Source: Eopsaltria australis
Taxonomy: Eukaryota; Chordata; Aves; Passeriformes; Petroicidae
Length of the DNA stretch: 64,000 nucleotides
Reading direction: 5' to 3'
Assembly: GCA_034509425.1 (NCBI GenBank)
Contig: JAVTVJ010000851.1
Span: 434,001 to 498,000, forward strand
The notes beneath the pieces were generated by a model. It ran no database searches and had not been told where the DNA came from. It saw nothing but the letters and a program-made list of their open reading frames with translations. Both the position numbers and the translations under genes were made by a program. Within the stretch, counting starts at the first letter, position 1. Each line of letters opens with the position of its first letter. This document shows positions 20,990-33,344 of this stretch, piece after piece.

Positions 20990-21440
20990 CGAGGCCTTCC
21001 TGCCTCTCCCTTCCGCAAGGCGCACAAAGCCAACCATCGGTGGCTAGGCCGCGGCGAGGCGAGGCGCATCCTCTCCCGCTTCCCCCCCTTCCCCTCCTTT
21101 AATTTCTGCCTCTAATTCCATCTTGGCTCCCGTTCCCGGCGCCCTCGCGCGCGGGGGGCCGCGGCCCTGGCCCTCCCCTCGCCGTGGGTGCATGCGTGCT
21201 GAGGGGGAAGGCAAGGTGGGAGCCACCATTTTAGGCAGCTGCTGTGTAAAATGGCCGATTGCCTCTCCCCCAGCCCAGCCACGCGGGCGGGAGCGTTCCG
21301 GCAGCTTCGATCCGACGGGATGGGCCCTGCTCGTGGTGCTCCAGGTGCCACGGCCTCACCGCGGCGCGTTCGGCCTCCAGGGGCTCATCCTGGCCTTGGC
21401 TGTGGCCATTTGGGATTTCCCTTTTCCCGCCGGCCAAGGA
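20990..21440. promoter_or_regulatory. CpG island with a CCATTTTA inverted repeat around an E-box
   Basis: Very CpG-dense DNA at 21040-21200 and 21280-21440. Inside it, CCATTTTA (21226-21233) and TAAAATGG (21247-21254) form a perfect 8-bp inverted repeat around CAGCTG (21236-21241). The ATGG arms resemble YY1 half-sites, which are often near transcription starts. No TATA box is evident. This could be the promoter of an unannotated transcript in either direction, but the splice signals do not settle it. Confidence 0.45.
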
Positions 21441-21444
21441 ACAC

Positions 21445-24400
21445 CCCCGGCCACGCACGGACCCGCACCTCAAATTTGGCCCCTTTTCATCCCATCTCCA
21501 GGTTTTGTAGTGGGAACAGGACCAAAGGCAGCTCCATCATCTTTTTTTTTTTTAAATTATTGTTCAAAATGCCCTCTGTGCCTCCTGGGGACATCGTGGG
21601 GCTTGAGGCTTGGCTGCAGAATTTTTTCCTAGATATGACGTTTCATTCTTTGTGTACTGTGATACCATTAGCAAAACAGCTGTTTAATTTTTTTTTACCC
21701 CCTCCTCCCTCTTTTGGACTGGAAGAATTCTATAGCCTCATTTTTTGTGTTGCTGAAACCGTTTCATGGCGGTTTAAGAAAGGGGAAAAGAATCTATGTG
21801 AAACAAGAGTGACTTCATCTCCTGTGCGCGATGGGCTGAGGCGTTAGAGCCTTCACCTGGTCCAGGTGATCTGTGGGCACAAAGTTATTGTGCTCGGGTT
21901 AATCCAAGGGAGGGCAAAAATATCTTCACGCAACTGGCGGGGTGGGAAGCGATTAATTTTACTACAGCACTTGAAATATATTGGGGTGTTTTATCTGAAG
22001 ACCTATTGCAAGAGGTTTGTGGTTTTTGTGAAAATCTTGGTGTTCCATGAGGCCGCGTTTGTTGTTCTTTTTAATTTCTCCCCATCCCTCTGTTGCCATG
22101 AGACCTGGGAACTTAAAAGCCTAAATATGCTGAGTGAGTTTAACCCTGGTGTGACGGGAATTTTGAAAGTAGATTAAAACCAACTCAAAATTTATCCAGA
22201 GCAGTAAAATAAATCTCTTTTTTTGCTTGTGGGCTGACGCCGGAGCCCCAGACGGGCCTGGCTGGGGGACAGCCCCATGGGGAACACGGCTGGGCTTGGC
22301 TCTAATCTGGTGCCTGGTGGGGTCTGTGAGGTGGGAAAGGACTGGGGAACGGGTGGCTCTCACTGTTGCAGCCCTTGGGCTGGAGCTGTGGAGGGTGTGC
22401 AGCCACGCGCTCCGCTCTGCCTGCCAAACGTGCTTAGTCAGGAATGGGAAATGCTTCCCTAAAACTTGCAAAAATGCGCTAAGGCTCTTAGCTCTTGGGC
22501 TAAGCTGCAGCTACTTAGTCCATTTCTCACTGCTTTTATTTATAAACTTCAGTCCGTGCTGGGGGATTTTTTTTTTTTCCTTTCCTTTTTTCTGGTTCTT
22601 TCCCTGGGATGGGGCACAGGAATGTGTCGGAAGCAGGGCTGGAAGGAGAGGATGGGTCTGGGCATTGCTACTCTGCTCCCACCAGTGCCACTTACTGGCT
22701 TTGCACCACTGAATTTTCACAGAATCAGATTGACTCTGATTTCTGTAGTGTTAAGAGATGATTTATGGGACTAATGGACAGGAGAACAAGCTCTTCCTCT
22801 GGCCCTTCCTCAGTTAAGCCGTGTCAGTTCTGCACTAGGTGTCCGAATCCGTGTGTAGCCTGTGAGTAGCCATAGCTGGAGGCAGAGTTTACACAGATGG
22901 GAAGTAAATAAAGTGAATATTAATATATTATTAAAATATAAAACAATTCTGTAAGGGAATTCAAATATCCAAAGGGTCAGGGATGCTTGATTTTGGTATT
23001 TTCAAGCAGGGTTGAGCAGTGCTGAAGCTTTGCCACTTGGTTCCTACTGCACTGAGGGTGAGGTCACTCAGGTGAGGATGCACCCTGAAAGGCTCCTCCT
23101 TTGATCCAAGACTCTTCCCTCAGTGAGGCTCTTGCTGGTGATGAGTCTCCCTGTGCTTGTCCCAAGGACAGCTGGGACAAATCCCTCGGCCTCAGGGTGC
23201 TCTGGGCTGGGGTTTGGCTTTGGGCCTTGGTGGAGCAGTCACTGTCCTGGGCAGGGAGGGAAACCTGGAGAACACAGCCCCCCAGAAAGCAAAGAAAGCA
23301 TAAAGAAAGTGGTTTTTTACTTAGATTTAGAGTTTTTGGTCCTGCTTGTAGGTTTTGAGTACCTGGAGCTGTCTTTGCCACACGGCTACAGTGAAATGCT
23401 GGCTGGCACCACACTTGGCAGGGACAGGGAATGGTGCAATGAGAGCTTTTCCCCATTTCAAATTCCCCCAGAGCAGACCCCAGCCTCTCTTGCTCCCTAC
23501 AAGGCTGAGGCCCCACAGAGGCATCTCAGGTTAGGAAAGAGCCCAGTTTCAAGGATGCTGAGAGTTTTCCAGATGAATTCTCTCTTCCTCATTTCCCTTT
23601 CGTGTCAGAAGTGTGGCTGTGATCTCCCTTTCCTGGTGTAATCCTGCCAGGGAACACAGGTCTGACATTTAACAAGTTCCCATCCTCTTTTCTCTCTCTT
23701 GCCAGGCTGGATGTGGGTTCACCCTACGTGATGCTCATTTTCTGGGTGACGAATCGCAGGTCTCTGGCCCTGGTGAGAGTTCACTGGGAATATCCTGGTA
23801 AGTGGATTTTTTAAAATTTTGGATTTTTTTTAAAGGACTTTCCCTAAGCTCTTACACTGGATCTGGCACCATCAGGCTGCCAGGATGGACTGAGTGTCTC
23901 TATGGCAAATTCTTGGGAACTGGTGAGAGCTCATGGTGACCACATGGTGGGGAAAAAGAGGAGCAAAAATCTCTGTGGTCACCAGCACCTTCCTTGCTGA
24001 CCACTTGGCCCAAAGTCTCAGACATGTGGATATTTTTCTGTGTTTAACATCTGTTCTCGTGGGTTTGTTAACTCATAATCCCCAAGCCCTGGGAGAGGTG
24101 TCTGTCTCATCCACAGAACAAAGGGTTCCTTTGGGGTTCTTTGGGGAAGGGGGATTGCCTGTTTAATGGAAAAGAGATAATAAAGGTGTTTCTGTTGTGT
24201 TTGATTTTAGCTCAGATTGGCTCATTATTGCATGAACCCAGGAGTGGAGGTTGTATGGAAAACCCCATCCTCCAAAAGCCATGAGCCGTGGGGAGCTGCC
24301 AGAAGGACCTTGTCTTGAGGTACCCTCAGCAGAAGCTCCTCACCATGGCTGATCCCACTTCAGCCTCCTCCTCTCGCTGCTCCTGCTGGCAGACCCTGGC

Positions 24401-27025
24401 CTGGAGCATGATGTGGATCCTGATTTACACCAGCGTCCGTCCAGGCTGACCAGGGCTGCTGACCAGCACTGCTGACCAGCACCAGGCCTCCGTGTGGGGA
24501 TACAGCACCAAGCTCAGGCATGGACAGGGTGCAGAGGACACCAGGACATGCCCATCCCGCCACTGCACATCACCCTCTGGGCCATTCACTGGTGAGACTG
24601 GGGATATGGTACCACTATGGTGGGTCACACTGGGACGTGGGAAAGCTGCATCCCTTGAGGGATGGGGATGGCAGGTAGAGCCCACACCGGTGGGCAGCTG
24701 GCCCGAGGCGGAGGTGATGGGCAGGGGGAGAGGTGCTGGGAAGGGACAGTGCGTTTATTATCGAGGCGCAGCTGAAGCGGGTCTTTTGCCAGTGGTCAAG
24801 TCTGAATCACAAACTCCGCATTGTTTCCAAGTGTGTTCAGCACATTTCCCTTCTCCCCCTCCCTTTCCCTTTCCTCTCCTCTCGCCCTTGCACAAAGCTG
24901 TCATTGTGCCGGGGACTTGGTGATGGCAGCGTTGTTATTTGGTCAAAAAAAAAAAAAAAAAAAAGAAAAGAAAGAAGTGGGGAGGGGGGACCCAACAAGG
25001 TGAAGAGGTTTAAATCAGCTTAGCCCAAATGCCAATTAAAAACCAAAGAGGATTAGGCTTGTGATCAGCAGAATAGACAGTCATTGTACCCGGGAGGAGG
25101 TTTCCCGCTCCCCAGGCCCACAGTGGTGCCGCAGGTTTCGCTGGGGTCGGCACCGCTCTGCTCCCGCGGCAGAACGGAGCAGGGCAGGGGCTGCCCCGAC
25201 CCCAGGGACTGGGCTGTGCACCAGCCAAAGCACTTGACAGGGCAGAGACAGGTTCCTGGTGCAAAGACCTTTTCTTGCATTTTTTAAGTGTGTGCAAGGA
25301 CTCTTGTCTCGCCTTGAGTTCGGCTGAGCAAGGAGAGGTTTCAAGGGGAAGTTCTGCCCTAAAACCGACTCTTGGGCTGAGAACATCCCTTGGCAGGGGG
25401 CTGGTGGAGGGTCCCTGCGGTGAGGTGCTGTCTGGGGGTCTGAGCAGACACTGTCCCCATCTTGCCAGACCCCCACGTGCAGCTCAGGTGCTTCTGCTGG
25501 CTGAGGGCTCTCTCCAACTGCAGGACCCTTGGTCACACCTCTGCTCCAAAGCAGTTGGCACAACACCTTTCATCCCAGGCCGTGGTGACAAAGTGCCAGG
25601 GCCATCACTTGAGTTCTCCTCCAGCCAGTGGACATCCAGAGAAGGCTAGTTCTTCTCTGCCCCATGGCCTGGAGATGTCATGTCAGTGCTTTCTGCCTGG
25701 TTTAGTCCTCTACACTGCCCACTACCATGCTGCTTCCATGCTTTGAAGTCTAAGGTAGACAGAACCTGTGGTTCTCGTAGCCCCCTCACCTGGGAGAGGA
25801 ACCTGGGCTGGGTGAAAAATGTCTGGGTGCTTGCTTGTGCTCAGAGTCATGAGGCTCACCCAGTTCTCTCCCAGTACTGTGGTAAACTGGTAAGACTCCA
25901 GGAACAGGAACATGCTCTGTACCATCGTGGTAACAGGAATCAGTCTGGGGCTGCGGCTGTTTCATTCCTGACTCCACTGACACAGCAGTGAAGGCAAATC
26001 CCCTGCAGCCAAAGGGCTGTGCTGGTGTGAACAGGGTGTTGCCAGAGCAGGAGTGTCCTGATGCCACATTTAAAACGTGTCCTCACTTAAGCAGAAAATG
26101 TAATTCTAGACTAACTTGGAGGCTATTTTGTAAAGGAAAGTTGCCAAGTGTAGGTGGGAGCTGGGCCAAGCAGGGAGAGGTTTAAGGGACGTCAGCAACA
26201 AACTCAGGTGGAGCTTGAGCACCTCCGTGTCTGAGTGGGGGTGAGCAGCCAGAGCCCCCCCTCTCTTTTAGGCTGATGCTGCCTGGCAATTGGGGGTGCA
26301 AAGGGACCCCCTGCTCACCTGTCCTACCTCTTCTCAGTGTCTCTGCAAGCTGGATCCTCTCTGCTAATGGGCACCATCTCCTGGCTGAGGTGACCTTGGA
26401 GCTTGGTGGATCCCACTGTCCTGCTTTGCACGGGAGCCCAGGGATGGCTGGGATGCAGCCTGGTCCAGCTCCAACCATCTCCTGGAAGACACTGAGCTGA
26501 GACCTTGCTGCTGCCAGCTCTAGATGCAAAATGCTCCCAGCCTGGAGCCAGGGAGAGGAAAAAGGGAGTGAAAAGCCTTTTCCCTTGAGAGTAGAAGAAG
26601 GAAAAAGCGTCCAGCTTCTGGACCAGGAGCTGCATCTCTCTGATCCTGGTGAGCACTGGCTGAAGGACCACAGTCATGGTGTAACAGGCAACTCTGGTGC
26701 CGAGGCGATCCTGTTCAGAGAGGCAGAAAGCAGAAAAGCTGTGGAGCAAAGGAAATGTGCTTTGAGGGGACAGGGAAAGGGTGAAGGGGATGTCGTGGGC
26801 TGGGAGGTGCAATGCCTCCTCCTCCCTCCCTCCTTCGGAAACCCTTGGTGCCGCCGCTGTCGCCATGCCCGGGGATGCCCAGCAGCATCCAGCGAGCGCC
26901 CGGGCTGTGGGAGCGGGGGAGAGGGCAGGATCCGTTGCTTTTTGTTGCTGCCGTGTAATTTATGATATGAGAGAGAGCCATTGTCTGGACCCATCCTGTA
27001 TTTTTCCGAGAGCTTTGCCTCTCTT
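21445..27025. other. Non-coding interval, no gene recognised
   Basis: About 5.6 kb without a supported gene. AT-rich complex patches at about 21880-22220, 22900-22980, 24745-24840 and 25005-25095 look like possible regulatory islands; the last contains CCAATTAAAAACC. A 13-bp element, TGCTGACCAGCAC, recurs at about 24455-24485. An A-run lies at 24943-24963. Open frames in GC-rich parts overlap on both strands and match nothing I know. Confidence 0.45.
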
Positions 27026-27029
27026 CCCA

Positions 27030-27310
27030 GACCCCCGCTGTGCTCCCGCTACTGTACGGTTGCTATGGGGCTGCTCCCCGTGCCGCGGCTATGCGGGGCA
27101 GTGCCGGGGAGGGCTGCCCGCCGCGGCCGGACCCATCTGGAGCCCCGAGCCCGCTGCCGCAGCCCAGCCGCCCGGCGGCCCCGCTGACGTGCCGAGGGCC
27201 TGGGAATGGGGCTTTCGGCCCATCCAAGTTCACGGCCACCGGAGGCATTCAGCTGCCGGAGGGGCGGGGGGGGCAGCGGGATCTGGGGCGTTTGGCTCCA
27301 TTCTCCCTTC
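27030..27310. promoter_or_regulatory. CpG island
   Basis: CpG-dense, GC-rich unique sequence, strongest at 27075-27200 and 27255-27295. It lies directly beside the AT-rich element at 27400-27665. A promoter is possible, but no core motif, exon or frame supports a gene. Confidence 0.4.
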
Positions 27311-27399
27311 CCTTTCAGCGCCGGCAATGTCCTCGGTGCATACAGATCCCCCGTCCCTTTCTCCTCCCGACAAGTGCGCACATAAATAAATTACCCCAC

Positions 27400-27665
27400 C
27401 GGGCGAGTGTGGAACAATCTGTCCCCTAAATTCTATTCATCGCCAGACAGGACTCATTATTCCCCCGATTAAAGCCGCTGGAGTAGCTTGCAAGGGTTAC
27501 AGTTACTCTGTCAAACTGTAAATAAGACACTAAAAATAAAGGGCGCTGGCGAGAGAAGGGGGAAAGGGAAGCCAGACTAATGCCTGCTGCTAGGGAAACC
27601 GAATGAATCCCTAATGACGCCTGTGTACAAACTGCAAATAATGAAGGAAAAGTGACAAACAGACC
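27400..27665. promoter_or_regulatory. Candidate developmental enhancer (AT-rich, complex)
   Basis: About 265 bp of non-repetitive sequence with closely packed motif-like cores: CTCATTATTCC (27451), CGATTAAAGCC (27467), GTAAATAAGAC (27519), CTAAAAATAAAG (27531), GACTAATGCC (27574), CCTAATGACGCC (27610) and CAAATAATGAAG (27634). It lies next to a CpG island. The lack of simple sequence makes it a good candidate for a conserved element. No alignment was possible. Confidence 0.4.
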
Positions 27666-27669
27666 TCAG

Positions 27670-30375
27670 CCAGGGCTGTGGCGAGGTCTTCTCTGTGATG
27701 GCAGTGGGGACCAACTCACCCCTTCCTCCAGGGAGAGCCAGCAGGGAGTGGGACCCCCTTCCACACCCCTCTGAGCAGAGCGTTTAAGCCCTTGTCCTTC
27801 ACTTACAGGAAGATTTAGGCCTTGTGGGTGTGTTTATTTTTCAGGCCCACATTTTGAGGTTGTAGGGAAAAAGGTTCATTGCCTGCGGCCTCAGGGCAGC
27901 ATGCAAAGCAGCAGCCCCCAAAGTTTAGTTTGTGCTCTGCTGTTAGAACAGCTCGGAGCTCTGACCTAGGACAGGGCTAGGACCAGAGTGGTTAAATCCA
28001 TCCTGCCTAGAGCCCTGAGGGATGCAGCCCGAGCTCCTTCCCACCTGCAGCAGGTCATCACTCTCATGACTGAGATGGAGATGCCCGGGTCTGAGCACTC
28101 TGGGTCTGTTCCTCACTGCTGCCTGTACCATGATAGATCCCAGAGAAGGACATGTCCAGCCCTAGAAAGCCTCTTTGGATAAAATACAGTTCCTTCCTGG
28201 CTAGTGTCTTGCCAGCCAGCAAGGATAGGGACATTTGCCTTGCAGCGGATCCTTTTTCTCCTTTGATATCTTAGAGCTGAAGAAATGAGGCAAAAAAATC
28301 AGCTATAGGCTTGTCGTGGGTGTTTCTCAGTTCCAGAGGGACTGAAATGTGAGAGTTTTATTTCAGGTCCTGCTTGAACTATTCCCACCATCCACAATGG
28401 GTGAAATGCTGGAATTCTCTGTGCAGCTCAGGGAAATATTTTGATTCATGCCCCCCAAGCATGCAAAAGATGGAGTAAAGACAGGTCTGAGCTGTGCCCC
28501 TCCAGGTGGATTCTTGCTCCCCAAAGGAGAGCACTGAGCAGGGAAGGTCCTGGTAGGGCCATGCAGTCCTTGGGACTCAGAGCAGACGTGTGGCCAGGCT
28601 GGACACTGAGCTCTCATCCCCCAGATCTCTGTGGAAGCCTCTGTGCCCTCCCATCCTCCCATGGAGCCCAGCAGTGCTGAGGCCTTTCTGGAGCCTGATC
28701 TCCACCAAGGAAGGGCACAGCCAAGAGCAGGGGGAGCAGCAGATGCCCATCCCTGCCCTGCAGATGCTGTTCAGCACGGCACCCGTCTGTTCTACCAGCA
28801 GCAGAATCGCAAGGGGCCTCCTTCAGGCAGAGGTTTTTTAGAGGCATGCTCTGCTTGGGGCTTCTACAAGGCTCAGACATCTTAAAAGGGATTTTTCAGG
28901 CCAGCCGAGCTAGTCTGGAGCCCAGTTGCATTTCCCAGTCAGGTCAAACCTAGGCTTAGCAGATTTCTTTCCCTTCTGTCTTAGGGGAAACAAACCCTTT
29001 TCACCCACAATTCCCAGCTGTGAGGCCTCATGACTCCAAAGCAGCATTCCTGGGACATTCCTGATGCCATGGTATGTGCAGAATTTCAAACAGAGGCACA
29101 TGGCTCCACATCTCCACGTGCTCTCCCAGCTGGACTCTATTATTTGGGAGAAACTCCAGGATGGAGCAGGAGATCCATTATTGCCTTTTGTAATGGTGGT
29201 GTCTGTGCAGCTCCCAGGTGGGTGTGTGGGGGTGGTGATGAAGGAAGGGCTGTGCTTCCAGCTTGGCTGGAGAAGGAACAATTCGAAAAAAGTCTCATAA
29301 CCAGCCAGACCTGAGCAAGTCAAAGCCACACCTGGGTTGTCCTGGTGCTCCCCAGCCATGGAAATGGGCAGCTCTTCACCATACCTGCTCCCTGGAGGTT
29401 GCCTTTAGAAGAGTTTTGGGCTTAGGGAACCTCATGGTATCCTGAGAGAGGGCTTTGAACCCAAGGGTTTTGCTCCCTTGCCAGGAATGTCTCTGCTTGA
29501 AGGCTCAGGTGCTGGGGGCAGCATTGGGGCCAGGGATGCAATTGAGAGCACTCAGATCCACTTGAGACCACAGCAGGAATGGGAAAAAGGAACTTACTTG
29601 CCTTTCCCTGCCTGAACCTCTTGGGTTACATTTTCCAAGGTTTCTCTCAATCTGTAAAAATATTATTATTGTTGCTTTTTAATGGAATCTGTGATTCCCC
29701 TCCATGGGAGTCACCCAGTGCCAGAAACCCAAGCTTTACCATGGTGTTTGAGGAGACTGGGGGTTGTTGGCCCTTGAACAAAGCACATCCTGCCCAGATT
29801 TGCTCTACAGCCACCTGGAGAAGTGAGGATGATCAAGGAGTCCTCGATTTTAGCCATCTTCATGCCAGTTCTGAGAAGATCCTGTGCCTCCTTTCATTTC
29901 CTCAAGACACCTCACTGTGCCTTTTCTCCAATCCATGGAAGTCACCTGGATGTGTCCATGAACCGGAAGGTGGCAGCTCGCTCTTGGACCTTCAAAGATG
30001 GCTCAGCAAGGTCTGAAGGGCTGTGTTTCAGTCACACCACTGCCTGTTCCCTTCCCTTTTCAAGGATTAGGATGAGGCAAATACCTCCAGTCTGGTTTAA
30101 TCCTCAATACCTGATTCTGCAGGAGTTTGCTGGCACACACATGGCGCACACACATTTCAGTAATAGCCAGGTAACTCACAGGGCTAAATCACTCTGGGTT
30201 TTTTTTCATTATAACCTCCTTTTAAAGCACGTTTAAATGCTTCCCTGCAGGCTCATGTGAGGGCTGTTAAGGGCTTCATTTGAATAAATAAGGGCATAGG
30301 GAGAGGAGGAACATGCCCACAGCCCCCTGGAAACCCAGAGCCAGTGATGGCAGCAGTGGGCTGGTGAGTGGCGAA
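27670..30375. other. Non-coding interval, no gene recognised
   Basis: Moderate-GC unique DNA. Overlapping frames of up to about 150 codons on both strands show no domain. No repeat family, RNA or clear regulatory cluster was recognised. Confidence 0.45.
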
Positions 30376-30379
30376 GGGC

Positions 30380-30560
30380 CTCAATGTTATATATTCCATA
30401 AAGTAGAGTAATTAAGTATTACTAGTTTTGATGACTTCAAACAGAGTGACTCCAGGAAATAAGCCCCTTCTTTATAATTAGTGGGATTTCCTCTGCATCA
30501 AACGGAGAGATTGATTCTTTAATCTGCTCACATGCTTTTGATTTGGTCTTTCAGCTGCTT
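30380..30560. promoter_or_regulatory. Candidate AT-rich regulatory element
   Basis: Homeodomain-type cores AGTAATTAAG (30409), TATAATTAGTGG (30473), TTGATTCTTTAATC (30511) and a TTTGATGA near 30427 lie in complex, repeat-free sequence. Function is inferred from motif density only. Confidence 0.35.
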
Positions 30561-31114
30561 GTACCAACTGCTTCTACTCCCTGCTCTTGCCGATAAAACC
30601 TTGCAAAGGAGATTTTAGGAAGGCATGACCTGGGTTGAGGTCCAGGATTTTCTTTGTGTGTGGCTGTTTTGTGTATTCCTAATTTGCCAGAGATGATGAC
30701 CATGATGATAACAATAATAAAAGATAACACAGACATGGGCTTTAAACATCCACCTATGCTTAGGTCAAATAACTGGGGTTTGGGGTTTTGTTTGTTGTTT
30801 TCTCAGCACACCTCTTAGCTCTGGCTCATGCTCTTTAACACCTGAACAGGTAATTTTGGCTGCTTGTCTGCAGGTGGGGCTGACCCAGGTCAGCAAAACG
30901 TTGCTCTTGTAAGAGCACACACCTAACACCAGGGTCTGTCTGGGCTGTTGGCATTCCAAGGGCTCCACTCAAGTAAGGGCTTGATCTGTGCAGAGTGTCT
31001 TCAGAGTATTTCAGGTGCTGGACTATTTGGAGACTATTTTGACTATTGGAGTACTTCAGGTGGTGGTACAGCACTAAACACAGGAACATGGGAAACTCTG
31101 TCTGAAATTAAAGG

Positions 31115-31252
31115 GAATGTGGCTGCCCCATCCGTGCAAGTGTCCAGGGCCAGGTTGGACAGGGCTTGGAGTAACCTGGCTCACGGCAGGAGGTGGAACG
31201 AGATGAGCTTTAAGGTCCCTTCCAATCCAAACCATTCCACGATTGTGTGAAA
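31115..31252 (+). mobile_element. CR1 LINE 3'-end fragment, plus orientation
   Basis: The segment follows the order of avian CR1 3' ends: TGGCTGCCCC, then AGTGTCCAGGGCCAGGTTGG, ACAGGGCTTGGAG, TAACCTGG, GGTGGAACGAGATGAG, CTTTAAGGTCCCTTCCAA and CCAAACCATTCCACGATT. About 20-25 bases between the AACCTGG and GGTGGAAC blocks appear to be missing compared with the usual element. It is severely 5'-truncated and not mobile. The terminal ATTCTATGA-type repeats have decayed to ACGATTGTGTGA. Confidence 0.85.
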
Positions 31253-31254
31253 AT

Positions 31255-31905
31255 CCCTGCAAATGCTGCTGTTCTTCAAATGGAGACTTCAGGAGGGAGT
31301 GGGAACTTGCAAGTGCAAGAAACTGGTGTTGAGCAACCAGCTCCTTCCTGGACGTCTCCACAGGGTCATCAATCACACGGGAAAGTGGTCTGGGCTCTGT
31401 GCTGGTTCCAGGCATGGGCTAAACCTCTCATGTGCTACTCCCACCTCCAAAGCAGCTCAGATCTTGAACCTCCCCAGCCAACAGCCCCTGGCTGGATTTC
31501 CCGCTGGCATGTGAGGTTCTTCTGGGATTGCTGAGGAGATACAAAAGGGGGGAAATTTGGACTGTGCCGCTTTCCACCCACCTTTTGGTCCTGTTGGAAA
31601 TGTGCAGGATGAGCAAGAGCAAGGCTTGTGGGCCTTGTGTGCATCCCAGAGGGTGAAAATGGGAGGACAATGGCTCTGCTTTGGCAGCTGTAGGGCAGGG
31701 ACTGCCATCGCTGTCAGTTCATCACCCACAAATGAGGCAGGAAGGGCAAACGGGGCTGTGCCCACCCCTGTCCGGTGGCAGCAGCCCGCAGGGAGGAGCC
31801 TTGGGGAGGGGATGGATCGTCCTGGGCTCACCTGGAGCCGGAGCAGGAGCAGGAATGCTGCGAGCAGTGGTTGGTATGCCCTGCACAAGCCACCCCGCGT
31901 CTGGA
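31255..31905. other. Non-coding stretch, nothing recognised
   Basis: GC-moderate unique DNA to the right of the CR1 fragment. Frames overlap on both strands. No gene or motif cluster was seen. Confidence 0.4.
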
Positions 31906-31914
31906 GCGGTGTCG

Positions 31915-32045
31915 AACACAGATCATATAATTAGGGACCCGGTGAATACGTAACTGTACATTATGCAAATAGTGATCAAAATCACTGTTTTCAGCAGAAA
32001 TGCCTGAAGATCAAGACAGAAGCTTCATGCAACCTTAATTTAATC
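31915..32045. promoter_or_regulatory. Candidate element with minus-strand octamer
   Basis: ATGCAAAT (octamer, minus strand) at 31963-31970 is accompanied by ATATAATTAGGG at about 31925 and two TGATC/GATCA cores near 31973. It is complex, AT-rich and repeat-free. Confidence 0.4.
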
Positions 32046-32209
32046 TGGTCCTGCAGGAGTGGGGAGGTCTGATGGATGACCCAACCTTGTGCCTGCCCGT
32101 GTTTAGCAAGGCTGGGGTGGGAGGCGGGGGGAGGAGTGCTGGAGCATGCTAAGCGAGGGGAAAATGGCACTGGAATCATGTTAGCAAACAGGGGAAAATG
32201 GCAGAAAGT

Positions 32210-32790
32210 GCTGATGTTTACAGTGATTTTATTTTCCTTTTAATTTCAGGTGAAGAACGTAAGGCTGGAAGAATAGGAGAAATTTTAAAAAGAAGAAGAG
32301 AAAAAAAAGAGTCTCCAACCCCAGGAAATCTGTGTTAATTGCTTATGAATGTCTCTGTCTAAAAAATTATCGAATTGATGTTGTCGTGCTTTTTTTTGAC
32401 AGCCTGTCTGTTACATTTTTTTAAAATATTCATGCACCGAAATCTAATTACTAGGCAAATTTAATGATAATGAAATGAAGGCACTTTAGCAGAAAGCACA
32501 GGGCCTTGTTAATGTTTTCTCAGCCTCTGTCTTGTTCATATTTTTAAAATTATTTTTTTTACAACTGTCTTTCTTGCATATGAAAAAAAAGATTGCTGAA
32601 AATAAAGCCCAGATTGCCGATAATGTTTGTGGTGGCTCTGTTTGTAATGATGGGGAATTTGCAAGGTGATTAAAGGTGTTTTGCAAAAATCAAATGAGCC
32701 TAACCTAATCAGATAAGGCAGATGAAATATTATTATTAGAGGGGTAACATTAAGAGGACGCCTGGAGGCTTTAACAAAGATGAAGTCTCT
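32210..32790. promoter_or_regulatory. Long AT-rich candidate enhancer block
   Basis: About 580 bp of mostly unique AT-rich DNA with many developmental motif cores: GTTAATTGC (32336), TCTAATTACTAGG (32443), TTTAATGATAATG (32461), CTTTGTT-like and ACAAAG SOX cores (about 32773), TAATCAGATAAGG (32707, including a GATA core) and ATTATTATTAG (32730). No coding potential. This is the largest such block in the window. Confidence 0.45.
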
Positions 32791-32929
32791 CGTGCACTGT
32801 GCAGGGCCAACAGCAGCCTTGCCATCCTCTGGGCCCCTTCCAGCTCCTTTCCAGGGCACAGGATTTGTGTGTGCTCTCCCTAAGCCAGGCCTGGATGGTT
32901 GCAGGACTGGTGTGATGTGTGATGGCTGG

Positions 32930-33150
32930 AGAATGGCTGTGATTAATGGGGAATGCAGGTGATGGACGGAGCGTGCATGTCAGGGTTGGAACTTGTGTGT
33001 AACGGGTGCAGGAAGCTCATAATGACTGGAGAGCACGTGGTGGATGGAGCATGAACATGACCAAGCACGCATGTGATGGAGGGAGCACACACAGGACAGT
33101 GGAACACACGTGATGCTTGGAGCATGCACATGATGGACCTTGAGTGTGAC
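32930..33150. repeat. Degenerate short tandem array (GTGATGGA / GGAGCATGCA units)
   Basis: Imperfect units around TGGAGCATGCACATGATGG recur about every 25-35 bp (near 32957, 33047, 33077, 33117). It precedes the 18-bp minisatellite by about 200 bp and is much more diverged. Confidence 0.5.
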
Positions 33151-33344
33151 GGCCAGTCCACCTGCTTCAGGCCCCTCCTGCACCCTCTGGGTGATCACTG
33201 AGCACAGTGCCGGCAGCTGACTGGCAGAAAAAAACCGTGATCCCACCCATGGGCCTGAGGAGATGCCACCTGGGACCCCAGACCCATCAGGGCAGGGGCC
33301 AGGCTGATTGCCAGGAGGACATGGAGGGTCTCTGGACATGCTGC

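Noticed and set aside
22702..22745. CACAGAATCAG as a CR1 terminal remnant
   Set aside because: Similarity is limited to about 11 bases and the adjoining CR1 body is missing.
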